Shown here piece by piece: positions 17,852-27,351 of a DNA stretch of 64,000 nucleotides. Source of the stretch: Chryseobacterium polytrichastri. GTDB lineage: Bacteria > Bacteroidota > Bacteroidia > Flavobacteriales > Weeksellaceae. Both the position numbers and the translations under genes were made by a program. The stretch is from NCBI RefSeq assembly GCF_900142445.1, contig NZ_FRAV01000012.1, positions 57,777 to 121,776 of the forward strand, given 5' to 3'. The notes under the pieces were generated by a model. That model had not been told where the DNA came from. It worked only from the letters and a program-made list of their open reading frames with translations, and did not search any database. Each line of letters starts with the position of its first letter. Position 1 is the first letter of the stretch.

Positions 17852-18313
17852 ATTTATTTACCATCTAAATTAATCATTCCCAACAGCTTACAAGTTTTTA
17901 ATATTTTTATATAAAAGATATAATAATATTCTTAAAAAAACGAGTAATTGTTGTGGAATATTCGATTATAACAAAGTTAAAGTAATTTTTGTTTTTTTAT
18001 AGGGGTAAATATCATACAAGAACAGATAATTTAATTCTGTTTTATATAAAAAATGTAATAAAAATTCAGTATATCATAATGCGCAAGTTACTTTTGTAAC
18101 TCGTGGAAAATAAAACACTTAATTCATGCAAAAAACCAATGATTTTCATTGGTTTTAAAAAATACTAAAAAAAATAAATGCCATAATGATTACATGATGA
18201 AAAATAAGGAAAATCCCTTCAAACAAAATGATATTAAAATGAATTGTTTACGAAAGCTAAATTTATGTTTATAGAATAAGTATAAAACCTTTTATCCAAA
18301 TAGTTTTTTAAAC
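17852..18313. other. Intergenic region
   Basis: About 460 bp, AT-rich, holding the promoter side of the kinase gene and, at 18131-18156, the terminator of the upstream T9SS gene. No ORF is convincing. Confidence 0.55.
18131..18156 (-). terminator. Terminator after the T9SS-sorted protein gene
   Basis: AAAACCAATGA / TCATTGGTTTT with a TTT loop; on the minus strand it is followed by a T run. It stands about 160 bases past the stop of the gene at 18314. Confidence 0.75.
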
Positions 18314-19945
18314 TTATTTTTTAATGAATTTAAATCCTTTAGACTGACCCTCAACTTTTAAAGTATACACTCCGGATTCCAGATTCTGTACATTTATTTT
18401 TTCCAGATTTACCTTTTCAGATGTAATCAATTGCCCGCTTATACTGTAAATAGAAATATTTTCAGATTTTTTAAGTCCTTTAACCGTTAAGATATCTTTC
18501 ACAGGATTGGGGTAAATTTCAATGCCCGAATGATTTGTAGAAACTTCATTGGTAGCTAACGTAGATAAAGCCAAATGATGCGCATAAATTACAGAATTTG
18601 CATCTGCCGACTTTTGTTCCAAAAACACAACTACGCCTTGCCCATTGATAGGTTTTAAAGAAGTTACAAACGTTTTACTCCCTGCGTATGTAGCCATAGG
18701 AACAGAGTTTTGAGGCCATAAAAAATTTCCATTATTATCTAAAGCAACTGCATCTAAGGAAGTATTTACATTAGAAGGTGCCATTCTTTTCTGAACAACA
18801 AAGTAAGGTTTATCATCAGCCAGATGTAAATTTCCGGTATGAAATATCTGATTGTCATCCATCGGAAATACCTGCTTTGCATTATCTGTAAAAAGTCTTG
18901 CGCCTGTATTTTTATCAAATTTCTGAACAAACTCTCCGTTTAAACCTTGTGCGGAATTGCTGTAATTGGCTATCGACCAAATATAAGGAGAGCCCTGACT
19001 ATAAGCAATTTTCATATCTTTTTGACGATAAGTCATCGTATTGTCAAAGTCTGAACCGTCTACTCCCCAAGGCAATGTACCATCGGTATTTATTCTCTGT
19101 AAATAACTATGATGCCAGCCACCCTGCCCACTGGTAAACCCAAAATAGACCGTATTTCCGTCAGCAACTCCTTGATACAAAACATTCCATGAAGTGGTTT
19201 TTGTTGAAATTTGTTTTGCACCATCCCAAAGCAATGCACCATCAGCAATACTAAGTTTCTGAGCAAAAGGATAACTGTATGTTCCCGTTGTTACTTTATT
19301 GAAAATAATTTCTACCTCGTTATTAGGTAACTCAAAAAGAGCAGCAGGAACAGTATTGTTTGTTGTGGTATCAGATAAAATCTGAACAGATGCCGACCAC
19401 ACCGCTACCCCATTCGCATTAAATCGCTGTACCCTTGCATATTTCTGACTTTGAGGCCAATAACTCACAATTACATCACCATTCGATAATGGGAGAATGG
19501 TTGGAAGATACCCTTCTCCCAGATTAATTCCGTTAGGCCAAGCCGACACTCCTTGTGGATTTATTTTAAAAACATATCCTAACGTACCGGCACCAGTACC
19601 CGTAACCCCAATATATAAATTGTCTGCAGCATCAACCGCTGTTCTTTCAACAATCGTATAGCTTCCCATGGGGATTTGGTTACTAAGCATAACGCCATTA
19701 GCACCTAATTGTTTATTCCCGTTTTGATCTAAAATCTGCAGCCATAATTCGAAATTTGCAGCCGTGGATAGCTTTTTCCAAAACCCAATATATGTTTTTC
19801 CATCTTTTGTTGTTGCCGAAAATGCAGACCCTCCCGATCCGGGATCAGTGACAAGAAGATTTTGAGCCGTATTAGGATTCCATTGTGCACTTACTTCAAA
19901 ATTTGCGCACATCATTGTGATAACAGTAAATAGTACTTTCTTCAT
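18314..19945 (-). CDS. Secreted protein with T9SS type A sorting domain
   Basis: The ATG at 19945 gives a proper signal peptide (MKKVLFTVITMMCANFEVSA); the longer frame adds 17 residues that spoil it. The 543-residue product has a beta-propeller-like body with repeated strand patterns and a C-terminal T9SS type A domain: EIYPNPVKDILTVKG, then SIYSISGQLI and ESGVYTLKVEGQSKGFKFIKK. It should be carried across the outer membrane by the type IX system and the domain removed. The function of the body is unknown. The adjacent TPR-LuxR regulator gene is transcribed in the same direction. Confidence 0.9.
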   Translation of the reverse strand: MKKVLFTVITMMCANFEVSAQWNPNTAQNLLVTDPGSGGSAFSATTKDGKTYIGFWKKLSTAANFELWLQILDQNGNKQLGANGVMLSNQIPMGSYTIVERTAVDAADNLYIGVTGTGAGTLGYVFKINPQGVSAWPNGINLGEGYLPTILPLSNGDVIVSYWPQSQKYARVQRFNANGVAVWSASVQILSDTTTNNTVPAALFELPNNEVEIIFNKVTTGTYSYPFAQKLSIADGALLWDGAKQISTKTTSWNVLYQGVADGNTVYFGFTSGQGGWHHSYLQRINTDGTLPWGVDGSDFDNTMTYRQKDMKIAYSQGSPYIWSIANYSNSAQGLNGEFVQKFDKNTGARLFTDNAKQVFPMDDNQIFHTGNLHLADDKPYFVVQKRMAPSNVNTSLDAVALDNNGNFLWPQNSVPMATYAGSKTFVTSLKPINGQGVVVFLEQKSADANSVIYAHHLALSTLATNEVSTNHSGIEIYPNPVKDILTVKGLKKSENISIYSISGQLITSEKVNLEKINVQNLESGVYTLKVEGQSKGFKFIKK

Positions 19946-20080
19946 AACCAAATGTTTTAAAATTCTTATTCGCAAAGAAATAAAACACTTATCCATGATT
20001 CGTAATTAGCACCACACAAAGAACACTTACCTCAAAAAAAGCACCACACATTAACCACACACCTACTGAAAATCAATAAT

Positions 20081-21637
20081 TTAAAATCCATTCAAATAAA
20101 TTGATAAGTCTTCTTTACTATTTGTAAGATTCATTTTCTTCCTTAATCTTGTTCTTGAATTTTCAATTGTTTTTGAAGTAACATTTAAAATATCAGAGAT
20201 TTCTTTGGTTGATAATTTTAACTTTAACATGGCTGCCAGCTTTTTATCATAATTGGTAAGGCCAGGATGTTTCTCATCTAAATTTTTATAAAAAGACTCA
20301 TGAATATTCAGGAAATGGTATTCAAAACCTGCCCAATTATTTTGTTTTGTATTGAGCTGAATTTCATTGATAATATCAGAAACCTCATTCATATATTGAT
20401 CATTATGGGCAATCTTTAATTTATGAATCTGATCCAGAATAGATTTAAATATTTCTTCAATCCTAGACTGTTCCATTGATTTTTGTAAAAGAAGTTTTTC
20501 CTTAAGATGATTATCAAAATCCAATTGTTTCTCCCGTGCTTCAATTAATTTATGTTCCAAACGAAATTTTTCCGCTTTATTTTTATAATTAATTAAAAGT
20601 AAAATACAGATTATGGTAATTAGCAATAAACCAATGACCACTAAAGCAATCAAAGTATTCCTTTTACTATTTTCCAGATCTTCTATCTTTTTTTGAACCT
20701 CATAATCATGCTTTATTTTAATTTTTTCAACATTTACCGCCTTTTGTTCTATATTCAAAAGCTCTCGTATAGAATCATATTTTTTAAATGTAAAAGAAGC
20801 ATTTTTATAATCTGCATTCAACAAGTAAGCATTATAAAGCGTCTTTAAATAATTAATATTATCAAAATTCACTTTTTTTGTATCTGTATATTTCCCAAGC
20901 TCTTTTGCATACAACAATGCCTTTTGTGCATTATTGGTTGAAGCATAAAAATTGGCAAGAGTGTAGTAGTTTGTAGAACGGTATCTTTCATCTTCAATAG
21001 AGTCATGATCCAGAATACCTTTGGCTTCAAGTAAATAATTTTCGGCCTCTACAGAATTTCCTTTAAAAAATTTAAGCTTACCTAGATTCGAATAAATAAA
21101 AGATTTTAATGCCGGATCATTATAATGTTTGAAGACCGGTAATGCTTGCTCAAAATAATATTGCGAAGAATCTAATTTAGAAATTGCAAAATATGCATTG
21201 CCTAAATTATTTAAAGATTTTATAATTCCCTCTTTATTATGGATTTTTTCATGATACATTAAAAGCTTTTTATAATAAGATATCGCCCGTTTTGTATCAT
21301 TCAATTGAGAATAAATGAAAGCAAATACTCCATATACTTTTGCTAGTTTTTTGTCATTTTTCTGTTCGATAAAAATATTATCTGCTTTTACACAATAATC
21401 CAACGCTGTATCAAAGTGTCCAACATTTTTATATATTTCAGAAGATTCTAAGTAAAAATCTCCAAGATCTTTTGTTAAAGTTACCTCTTCTGCTTTTTTA
21501 ATGTTGAGCTCTGCGTTTTTCCAATCTTTATATTTTAATTTATCGGCAACATCAATATAATGAGAATAAGATTTTACAGTCTGGCCAGAAAGTAAAACAG
21601 CACAAAGTAGAAATATAGAAAATAGAATTTTATTCAT
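20081..21637 (-). CDS. TPR protein with membrane segment and LuxR-like HTH
   Basis: A 518-residue protein with a signal peptide (MNKILFSIFLLCAVLLSG), about six TPR units across residues 20-300 (for example NLGNAYFAISKLDSSQYYFE), a transmembrane helix at about 330-350 (TLIALVVIGLLLITIICILL), a coiled-coil linker, and a C-terminal LuxR-type HTH with LKLSTKEISDILNVTSKTIE. This places a protein-binding sensor outside and a DNA-binding domain inside, a common one-component design in Chryseobacterium. The neighbouring T9SS protein gene is a plausible target by position only. Confidence 0.88.
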   Translation of the reverse strand: MNKILFSIFLLCAVLLSGQTVKSYSHYIDVADKLKYKDWKNAELNIKKAEEVTLTKDLGDFYLESSEIYKNVGHFDTALDYCVKADNIFIEQKNDKKLAKVYGVFAFIYSQLNDTKRAISYYKKLLMYHEKIHNKEGIIKSLNNLGNAYFAISKLDSSQYYFEQALPVFKHYNDPALKSFIYSNLGKLKFFKGNSVEAENYLLEAKGILDHDSIEDERYRSTNYYTLANFYASTNNAQKALLYAKELGKYTDTKKVNFDNINYLKTLYNAYLLNADYKNASFTFKKYDSIRELLNIEQKAVNVEKIKIKHDYEVQKKIEDLENSKRNTLIALVVIGLLLITIICILLLINYKNKAEKFRLEHKLIEAREKQLDFDNHLKEKLLLQKSMEQSRIEEIFKSILDQIHKLKIAHNDQYMNEVSDIINEIQLNTKQNNWAGFEYHFLNIHESFYKNLDEKHPGLTNYDKKLAAMLKLKLSTKEISDILNVTSKTIENSRTRLRKKMNLTNSKEDLSIYLNGF

Positions 21638-21810
21638 TATCGTATTTTACGTTATAAAATTAACAAAATAACAATATTTCTATTATTGAAAAATAGAAAG
21701 TGCATAATCTATCCCTTTATCAAGGCTAATCTCATATATTAAACCTTTCAGTCATTTTTTTAAACTATTTAAATTTAATGTACATTCGCTTTATTAATGG
21801 ATAATACAAA

Positions 21811-22440
21811 ATGAATGAATCTCCTATTCTCTTTAAAGAATTTGCCAACTCTCCTGAATTAATAGAGCAACTTTACCAATATGGAACAATAAGAGAATAT
21901 AAACAGGGAGAGGTTATTTTAGATGAAAAAGCATCTGTTCAGGCTATTCCTATTGTGATGAAAGGAATGATGAAAGTAATTCGGACAGAGGAAGACGGCC
22001 GTGAAATTTTGCTCTATTATATCCAAGCGGGTGAAAGCTGTATTATGTCTTTTCTTGGAGGAATGCATAATGAGAAAAGTATTGTGAGAGCTGAAATAGA
22101 AGAAACTTCTGAAATTCTCTTTCTTCCGGTAGACAAAGTTTCTCTTTTTATTCAACAACATCCCGAATGGCTGGATTATATTTTCAGGCTTTATCATAAA
22201 CGGTTTGAAGAGTTGCTGGATATTATCAATGCCATTGCTTTCAAAAAAGTAGACGATCGATTACTGAATCTTCTTCATAAAAAATCTGAACTCTTACAAT
22301 CCAAAACCATTATCATTACCCACGAACAACTTGCTAACGAACTAGGAACCGCAAGAGTTGTGGTATCAAGACTGTTAAAACAACTCGAAGATATGGGAAA
22401 AGTACAATTGGGAAGAAATAAGATCACCCTCCCCGATTGA
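21811..22440 (+). CDS. Crp/Fnr family transcriptional regulator
   Basis: A 209-residue protein with an N-terminal cyclic-nucleotide-type beta-roll (YKQGEVILDEKASVQAIPIV and LLYYIQAGESCIMS) and a C-terminal winged helix with THEQLANELGTARVVVSRLL. No cysteine cluster for an Fe-S centre is evident, although one Cys lies in GESCIMS. It precedes two YeeE/YedE-type transporter genes in the same direction; in many bacteria this trio handles reduced sulfur species, so it probably senses sulfide-like or redox stress. That role is inferred from context. Confidence 0.88.
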   Translation: MNESPILFKEFANSPELIEQLYQYGTIREYKQGEVILDEKASVQAIPIVMKGMMKVIRTEEDGREILLYYIQAGESCIMSFLGGMHNEKSIVRAEIEETSEILFLPVDKVSLFIQQHPEWLDYIFRLYHKRFEELLDIINAIAFKKVDDRLLNLLHKKSELLQSKTIIITHEQLANELGTARVVVSRLLKQLEDMGKVQLGRNKITLPD

Positions 22441-22519
22441 TCTTGAAAATTTCTTATGTAACAAAAGTAGCTGTAGCATTTCATAATAATCTCGATCTTT
22501 GCTTTAAGAAATTAACTAC

Positions 22520-23083
22520 ATGCTAGATATTATTAAAGAACCATGGCCTTGGTATATTGCAGGCCCTCTTATAGGTCTCACCGTGCCTACCTTGCTTATA
22601 TTAGGGAATAAATCTTTTGGAATAAGTTCATCATTAAGACAGATTTGTGCCGCATGTATTCCTTCCAACATCAGCTTCTTCAAGTATGATTGGAAAAAAG
22701 AATCATGGAATCTTTTTTTTGTTTTAGGTATATTTTTCGGAGGAATGATCGCTGCTCAATTTCTTATGAATTCTCAGGAAATCATCGTAAACCCAAAGCT
22801 TAAAGCAGAATTAACGGGTTATGGAATTACAGATTACACCCATCTTGTTCCTGCTCAGTTAATGAATTTTGAAAGTCTCTTTACCATCAAAGGTTTCATT
22901 ATCATGATTGTTGGCGGATTTTTAGTCGGCTTCGGAACTCGCTATGCAGGAGGTTGTACCAGTGGGCACTCCATTATGGGACTTTCTAATTTGCAATGGC
23001 CATCTTTAGTCGCAACAATTTGCTTTATGATAGGTGGTTTTTTAATGGCTAATTTCATTTTACCTCTTATCCTTTCACTTTAA
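22520..23083 (+). CDS. YeeE/YedE family sulfur transporter, subunit 1
   Basis: A 187-residue protein with about four or five hydrophobic segments. The diagnostic [18 protein letters not shown] motif, with its conserved cysteine, is near residues 140-156, and another cysteine pair occurs in [11 protein letters not shown]. In the YeeE/TsuA family these cysteines relay thiosulfate or other sulfane-sulfur compounds across the inner membrane. It is half the size of fused YeeE, matching a two-protein version whose second half follows 10 bases downstream. Confidence 0.88.
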   Translation: MLDIIKEPWPWYIAGPLIGLTVPTLLILGNKSFGISSSLRQICAACIPSNISFFKYDWKKESWNLFFVLGIFFGGMIAAQFLMNSQEIIVNPKLKAELTGYGITDYTHLVPAQLMNFESLFTIKGFIIMIVGGFLVGFGTRYAGGCTSGHSIMGLSNLQWPSLVATICFMIGGFLMANFILPLILSL

Positions 23084-23093
23084 TATTTACCTT

Positions 23094-23573
23094 ATGATCA
23101 ATACAGAAACAGATATTCAAAACTCACATTCCACTCTTGAAAATAATTCTAAGCCTGCGTGGTATCATTATTTAAAATATCTTTTGGTAGGAATTCTATT
23201 CGGAATTGTATTTGTAAAAGCAGAAATCATCAGCTGGTTCAGAATTCAGGAGATGTTCCGTTTACAGTCTTTTCATATGTATGGAGTGATTGGAAGCGCT
23301 GTTGTAACGGGCATTATTTCTGTTTGGCTCATTAAAAAATTCAATATCAAAACCATTAATGGAGAACCCATCACAATATCCTCTAAAAAATTCAGCAAAG
23401 GTCAAATATATGGAGGTTTGATCTTTGGTTTTGGATGGGCTCTTACCGGAGCTTGTCCAGGTCCGTTATTTGCTCAAATCGGAAGTGGATCTTTAGTTGT
23501 TATATTCACTTTGTTAAGCGCTGTTTTGGGAACTTGGGTGTATGGATATTTTAGAGAAAAGTTGCCGCATTGA
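23094..23573 (+). CDS. YeeE/YedE-type transporter, subunit 2 (DUF6691-like)
   Basis: A 159-residue membrane protein that complements the preceding gene. After a hydrophilic N-terminus of about 25 residues there are four hydrophobic segments and the motif GWALTGACPGPLFAQIG, equivalent to the GGCTSGH cysteine loop of the first half. The pair most likely forms one pseudo-symmetric channel for a sulfur compound. Co-transcription with the Crp/Fnr gene is likely. A fragment of a dispersed repeat follows. Confidence 0.86.
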   Translation: MINTETDIQNSHSTLENNSKPAWYHYLKYLLVGILFGIVFVKAEIISWFRIQEMFRLQSFHMYGVIGSAVVTGIISVWLIKKFNIKTINGEPITISSKKFSKGQIYGGLIFGFGWALTGACPGPLFAQIGSGSLVVIFTLLSAVLGTWVYGYFREKLPH

Positions 23574-23591
23574 TTCATTTTTCATTGAACT

Positions 23592-23660
23592 TTTTATTTT
23601 AACCGCAAAAGGTTCAAAAGATTATTGCATAAATTCTTTTTAAGAACACATAAGTTTTTC
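23592..23660. repeat. Fragment related to the GTTTAAAC MITE-like repeat
   Basis: The segment shares TTTTATTTTAAC(C)GCAAAAG, CAAAAGATTA and GAACACATAAGTTTTT with the left part of the elements at 55684-55922 and 63014-63258, but lacks the GTTTAAAC ends. It occupies nearly the whole gap between the convergent yeeE-type and EgtU-like genes. Confidence 0.55.
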
Positions 23661-23665
23661 AAAAA

Positions 23666-25231
23666 TCATTTTAAATCCCAATAATTCTTCAAATCTGATA
23701 TGCTTTTTATATTCAGTTCTTTTGATTGTTCTCTGCGCATCATTAATGCATACGAATTATTAAACCCAAGTGGTTTCAGCCATTGGATTCCATATTGTTT
23801 TTGAAATTCTGAATTAACGTATTGGTAGGTCTCATCGGCACTTTGACTTACTTTTTTAATGGTTTCTTCGGTAGGTTTTAATAGTACTAAAAGGCCGGTT
23901 CCTGTATATTCGGGGTAAAAATCAATTGCATCATTCATCAAAGCATCAAAACAGATTTTGGTTCCTCCCAAGCCTGTTTTTGTTTCTACTTTATAGTTGG
24001 TATTGCCTTCAATCAACATTTTATACATTTCTGTGAGAATATACTGTTCTCCAAAGATCTTTGAACCAATTCGCACCGTTCCGGAATTGCCTTTTCTAGA
24101 AATTGTATATAACTTGTTTTTAATTAAAAAGTCTTTGGCAATTTTTTCAGGAGTCTGATGAAGATAATCGGATTTATAATTTAAATCCGTCATAATCGAG
24201 TCATTAAATTTACCCGATAATAAATTCAACGTTTTTTCTAATTCAGGAAACTTTTCTAAGGTTTTGGTTTTAATGATCGGTGCGGCAAAATAGGGCGGAA
24301 ATATTTTCTTATCGTCATTCAACACATACAAGTCAAATGCTTTAATTCTGCCATCTGTAGAATATCCGCTGATTAAATCCAATTCTTTTTCATAAGCTGC
24401 TTTGTACATAATGGCGTCGCTTACCACAACAGGATTTACATTCAATCCATACACCGAACGTAAGCCAAGATCGCCATCTTGTCTGCCCATAAATTCGGGC
24501 GTAAAACCCGCTTTAAGTTTCTTGTCTGAAACAGAAGTCAGAAGGTAAATACCACCAACAATAATCAAAATCGCAGGAACTATATATTTCAATTTTTGTA
24601 GTAATTGATAGCCTGATTTTTGTAAAACAGCAATCGCCTGATCCAACACAACAGCCAATAATGCTGCGGGAATTGCGCCTGCTAAAATCATATTGGTATT
24701 ATTAAGGGAAATTCCACCGAAGATGAATTCTCCCAAACCGCCCGCAGCAACAAATGAAGCCAACGTTGCTACTCCCACATTAATTACTGCTGCTGTTCTT
24801 ATTCCTGCAATGATAACGGGCATTGCCAAAGGAAGTTCAACTTTAAAAAGAAGTTGAGTCTTATTCATTCCCATTGCTTTTGCCGATTCAATAACGGTTG
24901 GATTTACTTCTGTAATTCCTGTATATGTATTTCGAATGATGGGTAAAAGTGCATAAATTAATAAGGCAGCAATAGCTGGTGTAGCTCCAATTCCAAAAGC
25001 AGGAATCATAAAGCCCAGTAAAGCGATACTCGGAATGGTCTGTAAAATCCCTGCAACACCAAGAACAGAACTTGAAAGTTTTCTTTTTCGGGCGATCAAT
25101 ATTCCCAAAGGTAAACCTACAATAATCGCTAAAAGCAATGACAAGAAAGTTAAGCCAAGATGTTGAGTAATTTGGGTTAATAACTTTTCATGCTGTTCAA
25201 TAATAAATTGCCAAAGACTCTGCTGCGTCAT
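23666..25231 (-). CDS. EgtU-like ABC permease fused to a circularly permuted binding domain
   Basis: A 521-residue protein. Residues about 1-205 are an OpuCB-type permease, with the inner-membrane loop KAMGMNKTQLLFKVELPLAM; a transmembrane helix at about 215-235 leads to the binding domain. The second half is of the OpuAC/OsmF/EgtU type, but the usual C-terminal lobe comes first (RQDGDLGL, LISGYSTDGRIKAFDLYVL, KKIFPPYFAAPI). It is followed by the usual N-terminal lobe (VRIGSKIFGEQYILTEM, GLGGTKICFDAL, YPEYTGTG), and the protein ends in the interlobe segment ISDLKNYWDLK. Permease-binding fusions of this type include the known ergothioneine importer EgtU. Its place directly after egtD-egtB and the ATPase gene supports ergothioneine or a precursor as substrate; betaine-like substrates remain possible. 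Confidence 0.88.
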   Translation of the reverse strand: MTQQSLWQFIIEQHEKLLTQITQHLGLTFLSLLLAIIVGLPLGILIARKRKLSSSVLGVAGILQTIPSIALLGFMIPAFGIGATPAIAALLIYALLPIIRNTYTGITEVNPTVIESAKAMGMNKTQLLFKVELPLAMPVIIAGIRTAAVINVGVATLASFVAAGGLGEFIFGGISLNNTNMILAGAIPAALLAVVLDQAIAVLQKSGYQLLQKLKYIVPAILIIVGGIYLLTSVSDKKLKAGFTPEFMGRQDGDLGLRSVYGLNVNPVVVSDAIMYKAAYEKELDLISGYSTDGRIKAFDLYVLNDDKKIFPPYFAAPIIKTKTLEKFPELEKTLNLLSGKFNDSIMTDLNYKSDYLHQTPEKIAKDFLIKNKLYTISRKGNSGTVRIGSKIFGEQYILTEMYKMLIEGNTNYKVETKTGLGGTKICFDALMNDAIDFYPEYTGTGLLVLLKPTEETIKKVSQSADETYQYVNSEFQKQYGIQWLKPLGFNNSYALMMRREQSKELNIKSISDLKNYWDLK

Positions 25232-26148
25232 ACGATCTGTAGTTTTCGATATTCATTAAATGCTTTGATCAACATTTCGTAATGCGTTGTATTTTTATGA
25301 TTTGAACTTAATTTTTGTAATGCATTCCAAACACTGGTGGTTTCGTCAAAATTAAATTCTTTATACTCATTTTCTGAATCCATAAAGCCATTCACATCTT
25401 TTAAAGTAGCTACTTTATATTCCAATAACAATCGGTTTTCGGCAAAAAAATCAATCACAAAATCATTGGTTGGTTGATAAAGCATTTCTTTTGGGGTACC
25501 GATCTGAATAATTTCACCCTTATCCATCAAACATACCCTATGTCCTAATTCAAAAGCTTCCTGCACATCATGGGTAACTAGGATTATTGTTTTATTTTTA
25601 AGCTCTTCCAACGATTTAAATTCGGAATGAATATCTGCTTTGGTAATATTGTCTAAAGCTCCAAAAGGTTCATCCATCAATAAAATCGGTGAATTCGCAA
25701 TCAATGCTCTGGCAATTCCTACTCTTTGTTGTTGTCCACCACTTAATTCGCCCGGAAAACGATGAAGGATATCTTCAGAAAGATGAAGTTTATGGAGAAG
25801 TTCTTCGGTTCTGTTTTCTGTCTTTTTTTTGTCCCATTTTAATAATTCCGGAACTACCGCAATATTTTGTTTAATGGTGTAATGAGGAAACAATCCTGAA
25901 TGCTGCATCACAAAACCAATTCCCATTCTCAACTCTTCTACTTTTTGATCCCGGACGTTTTTACCATCAATCAATATATTTCCGGCATCTGCTTCTATGA
26001 GACGGTTGATCATTTTCAGCGTTGTTGTTTTTCCGCAACCGCTGGTTCCCAGAAGCACCAATATTTCTTTATCTTTAACCTGAAAAGAAATGTTATCTAC
26101 TGCTGGTTTTCCGTTAAAATTCTTTGAAATTGATTCTACTGTAATCAT
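25228..26148 (-). CDS. ABC transporter ATP-binding protein (EgtV/OpuCA-like)
   Basis: A 306-residue ATPase starting at the ATG 26148 (MITVESISKNFNG); the frame extends only to a TTG two codons earlier. Walker A is GTSGCGKTT, the Q loop is in GFVMQHSGLFPHY, the signature is LSGGQQQRVGIARAL, Walker B is PILLMDEPFGALD, and the H loop is VTHD. The C-terminal 65 residues take the place of the CBS pair found in many OpuCA proteins but do not look like CBS domains. Its stop overlaps the start of the permease fusion (ATGA), so the two are made together. Confidence 0.9.
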   Translation of the reverse strand: MITVESISKNFNGKPAVDNISFQVKDKEILVLLGTSGCGKTTTLKMINRLIEADAGNILIDGKNVRDQKVEELRMGIGFVMQHSGLFPHYTIKQNIAVVPELLKWDKKKTENRTEELLHKLHLSEDILHRFPGELSGGQQQRVGIARALIANSPILLMDEPFGALDNITKADIHSEFKSLEELKNKTIILVTHDVQEAFELGHRVCLMDKGEIIQIGTPKEMLYQPTNDFVIDFFAENRLLLEYKVATLKDVNGFMDSENEYKEFNFDETTSVWNALQKLSSNHKNTTHYEMLIKAFNEYRKLQIV

Positions 26149-26157
26149 CGGCAAAAG

Positions 26158-27330
26158 TTATTGAGCAAGTCGGATTCCGGTGAATTGCCATTGTAAGCCG
26201 GTCTGGAAAAAGTTACGATAGGTATTTCGGCTATGTCCAAGAGGAGTTGCTTCCGAAGCACCGCGCAAAACCATTTGATTGACCATGAATTTCCCGTTGT
26301 ACTCTCCCACTGCTCCGGCTTCTTTTTTAAAATCAGGATATGGTAAATATGCAGAATTGGTCCATTCCCAACGGCTTCCCCAATTGAAATGATCGGAAGC
26401 CACTTCCCATTCGGCTTCTGTAGGTAAACGCATTCCTTTCCATGATGCAAAAGCTGAAGCCTCAAAAAAATTGATATGACAAACTGCTTCATCAAGATCT
26501 AATTCCATCAAACCATTCAACGTATAATACATCCATTGATCATCAACCATATGCCAATATAAAGGGGATTTGGCAGTATTTTGTTTTACCCAATCCCAAC
26601 CTTCGGCGTGCCAATATTTGAAATCGGTATAACCTCCCGCTTCTATAAATTGTAAATATTCTCGATTGGTCACTAATTGATTGGCGATTTTAAAATCGTT
26701 CAGAAAAACTTTATGTCTTCCTAATTCATTATCGAAACAGAAACCTTCTCCATTAAAACCAATTTCATATATTCCTTCCGAGAACCTCAGCATTTCAGCA
26801 TTTCCTGAAGATATTTCTTTAGTAATACATTCCTTTTTATACGCCGGAAAAAGTGGATTATGTCCTAAAATATATTTAATATCTGTAATCAATAATTCCT
26901 GATGTTGCTGCTCATGATTAAGCCCAAGTGCTAACAAAGGTTCCACCGCTTCTGTCATAAATGCACTTTGAAGAAAGGCCTCCATGTGTTCGTCAACGTA
27001 TTTTCTGTACTTGTAAATATCTGAAACTGAAGGTCGACTTAAATTTCCCCGATCAGTACGGATAACTCTTGCACCAATGGTTTCATAATAGCTATTGAAA
27101 ACAAAATTATATTGTGCATCAAAAACTTTATAATCCGGAAAATTGGGTTGCAAGATAAAGGTTTCAAAAAACCATGTGGTGTGACCCAAATGCCATTTGG
27201 GCGGGCTCACGTCTACAATAGGTTGTACGACGTAATCTTCAATTTCCAAAGGCGAACATATCTCTTCAGAATGCTTACGAATATCTGTATATTTTTTAAC
27301 TAAATCTGTTGTGATTGGATTGGGTGTCAT
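26158..27330 (-). CDS. egtB: Ergothioneine biosynthesis sulfoxide synthase EgtB
   Basis: A 390-residue non-haem iron enzyme that joins hercynine to a cysteine-containing thiol with oxygen. The DinB-like N-terminal domain supplies the three iron-ligand histidines: His50 in WHLGHTTWFFE and His139/His143 in NHEQQHQELL. The FGE-sulfatase-type domain follows from about residue 190, with GRHKVFLNDF, RLPTEAEWEVA, WGSRWEWTNS and a final GIRLAQ. An arginine-rich ARVIRTDRGNLSRP loop lies where thiol substrate binding is expected. No egtC or egtE is nearby, so whether the thiol donor is cysteine or gamma-glutamylcysteine is unresolved. It sits 9 bases before the ABC ATPase gene. Confidence 0.95.
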   Translation of the reverse strand: MTPNPITTDLVKKYTDIRKHSEEICSPLEIEDYVVQPIVDVSPPKWHLGHTTWFFETFILQPNFPDYKVFDAQYNFVFNSYYETIGARVIRTDRGNLSRPSVSDIYKYRKYVDEHMEAFLQSAFMTEAVEPLLALGLNHEQQHQELLITDIKYILGHNPLFPAYKKECITKEISSGNAEMLRFSEGIYEIGFNGEGFCFDNELGRHKVFLNDFKIANQLVTNREYLQFIEAGGYTDFKYWHAEGWDWVKQNTAKSPLYWHMVDDQWMYYTLNGLMELDLDEAVCHINFFEASAFASWKGMRLPTEAEWEVASDHFNWGSRWEWTNSAYLPYPDFKKEAGAVGEYNGKFMVNQMVLRGASEATPLGHSRNTYRNFFQTGLQWQFTGIRLAQ

Positions 27331-27351
27331 CTTTTTCAGTTTTTTAGTTCA

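Noticed and set aside
23666..25231. Truncation of the binding domain by the adjacent repeat
   Set aside because: Both lobes of the domain are present, in reversed order, so loss of the C-terminal half is not needed to explain the early end.
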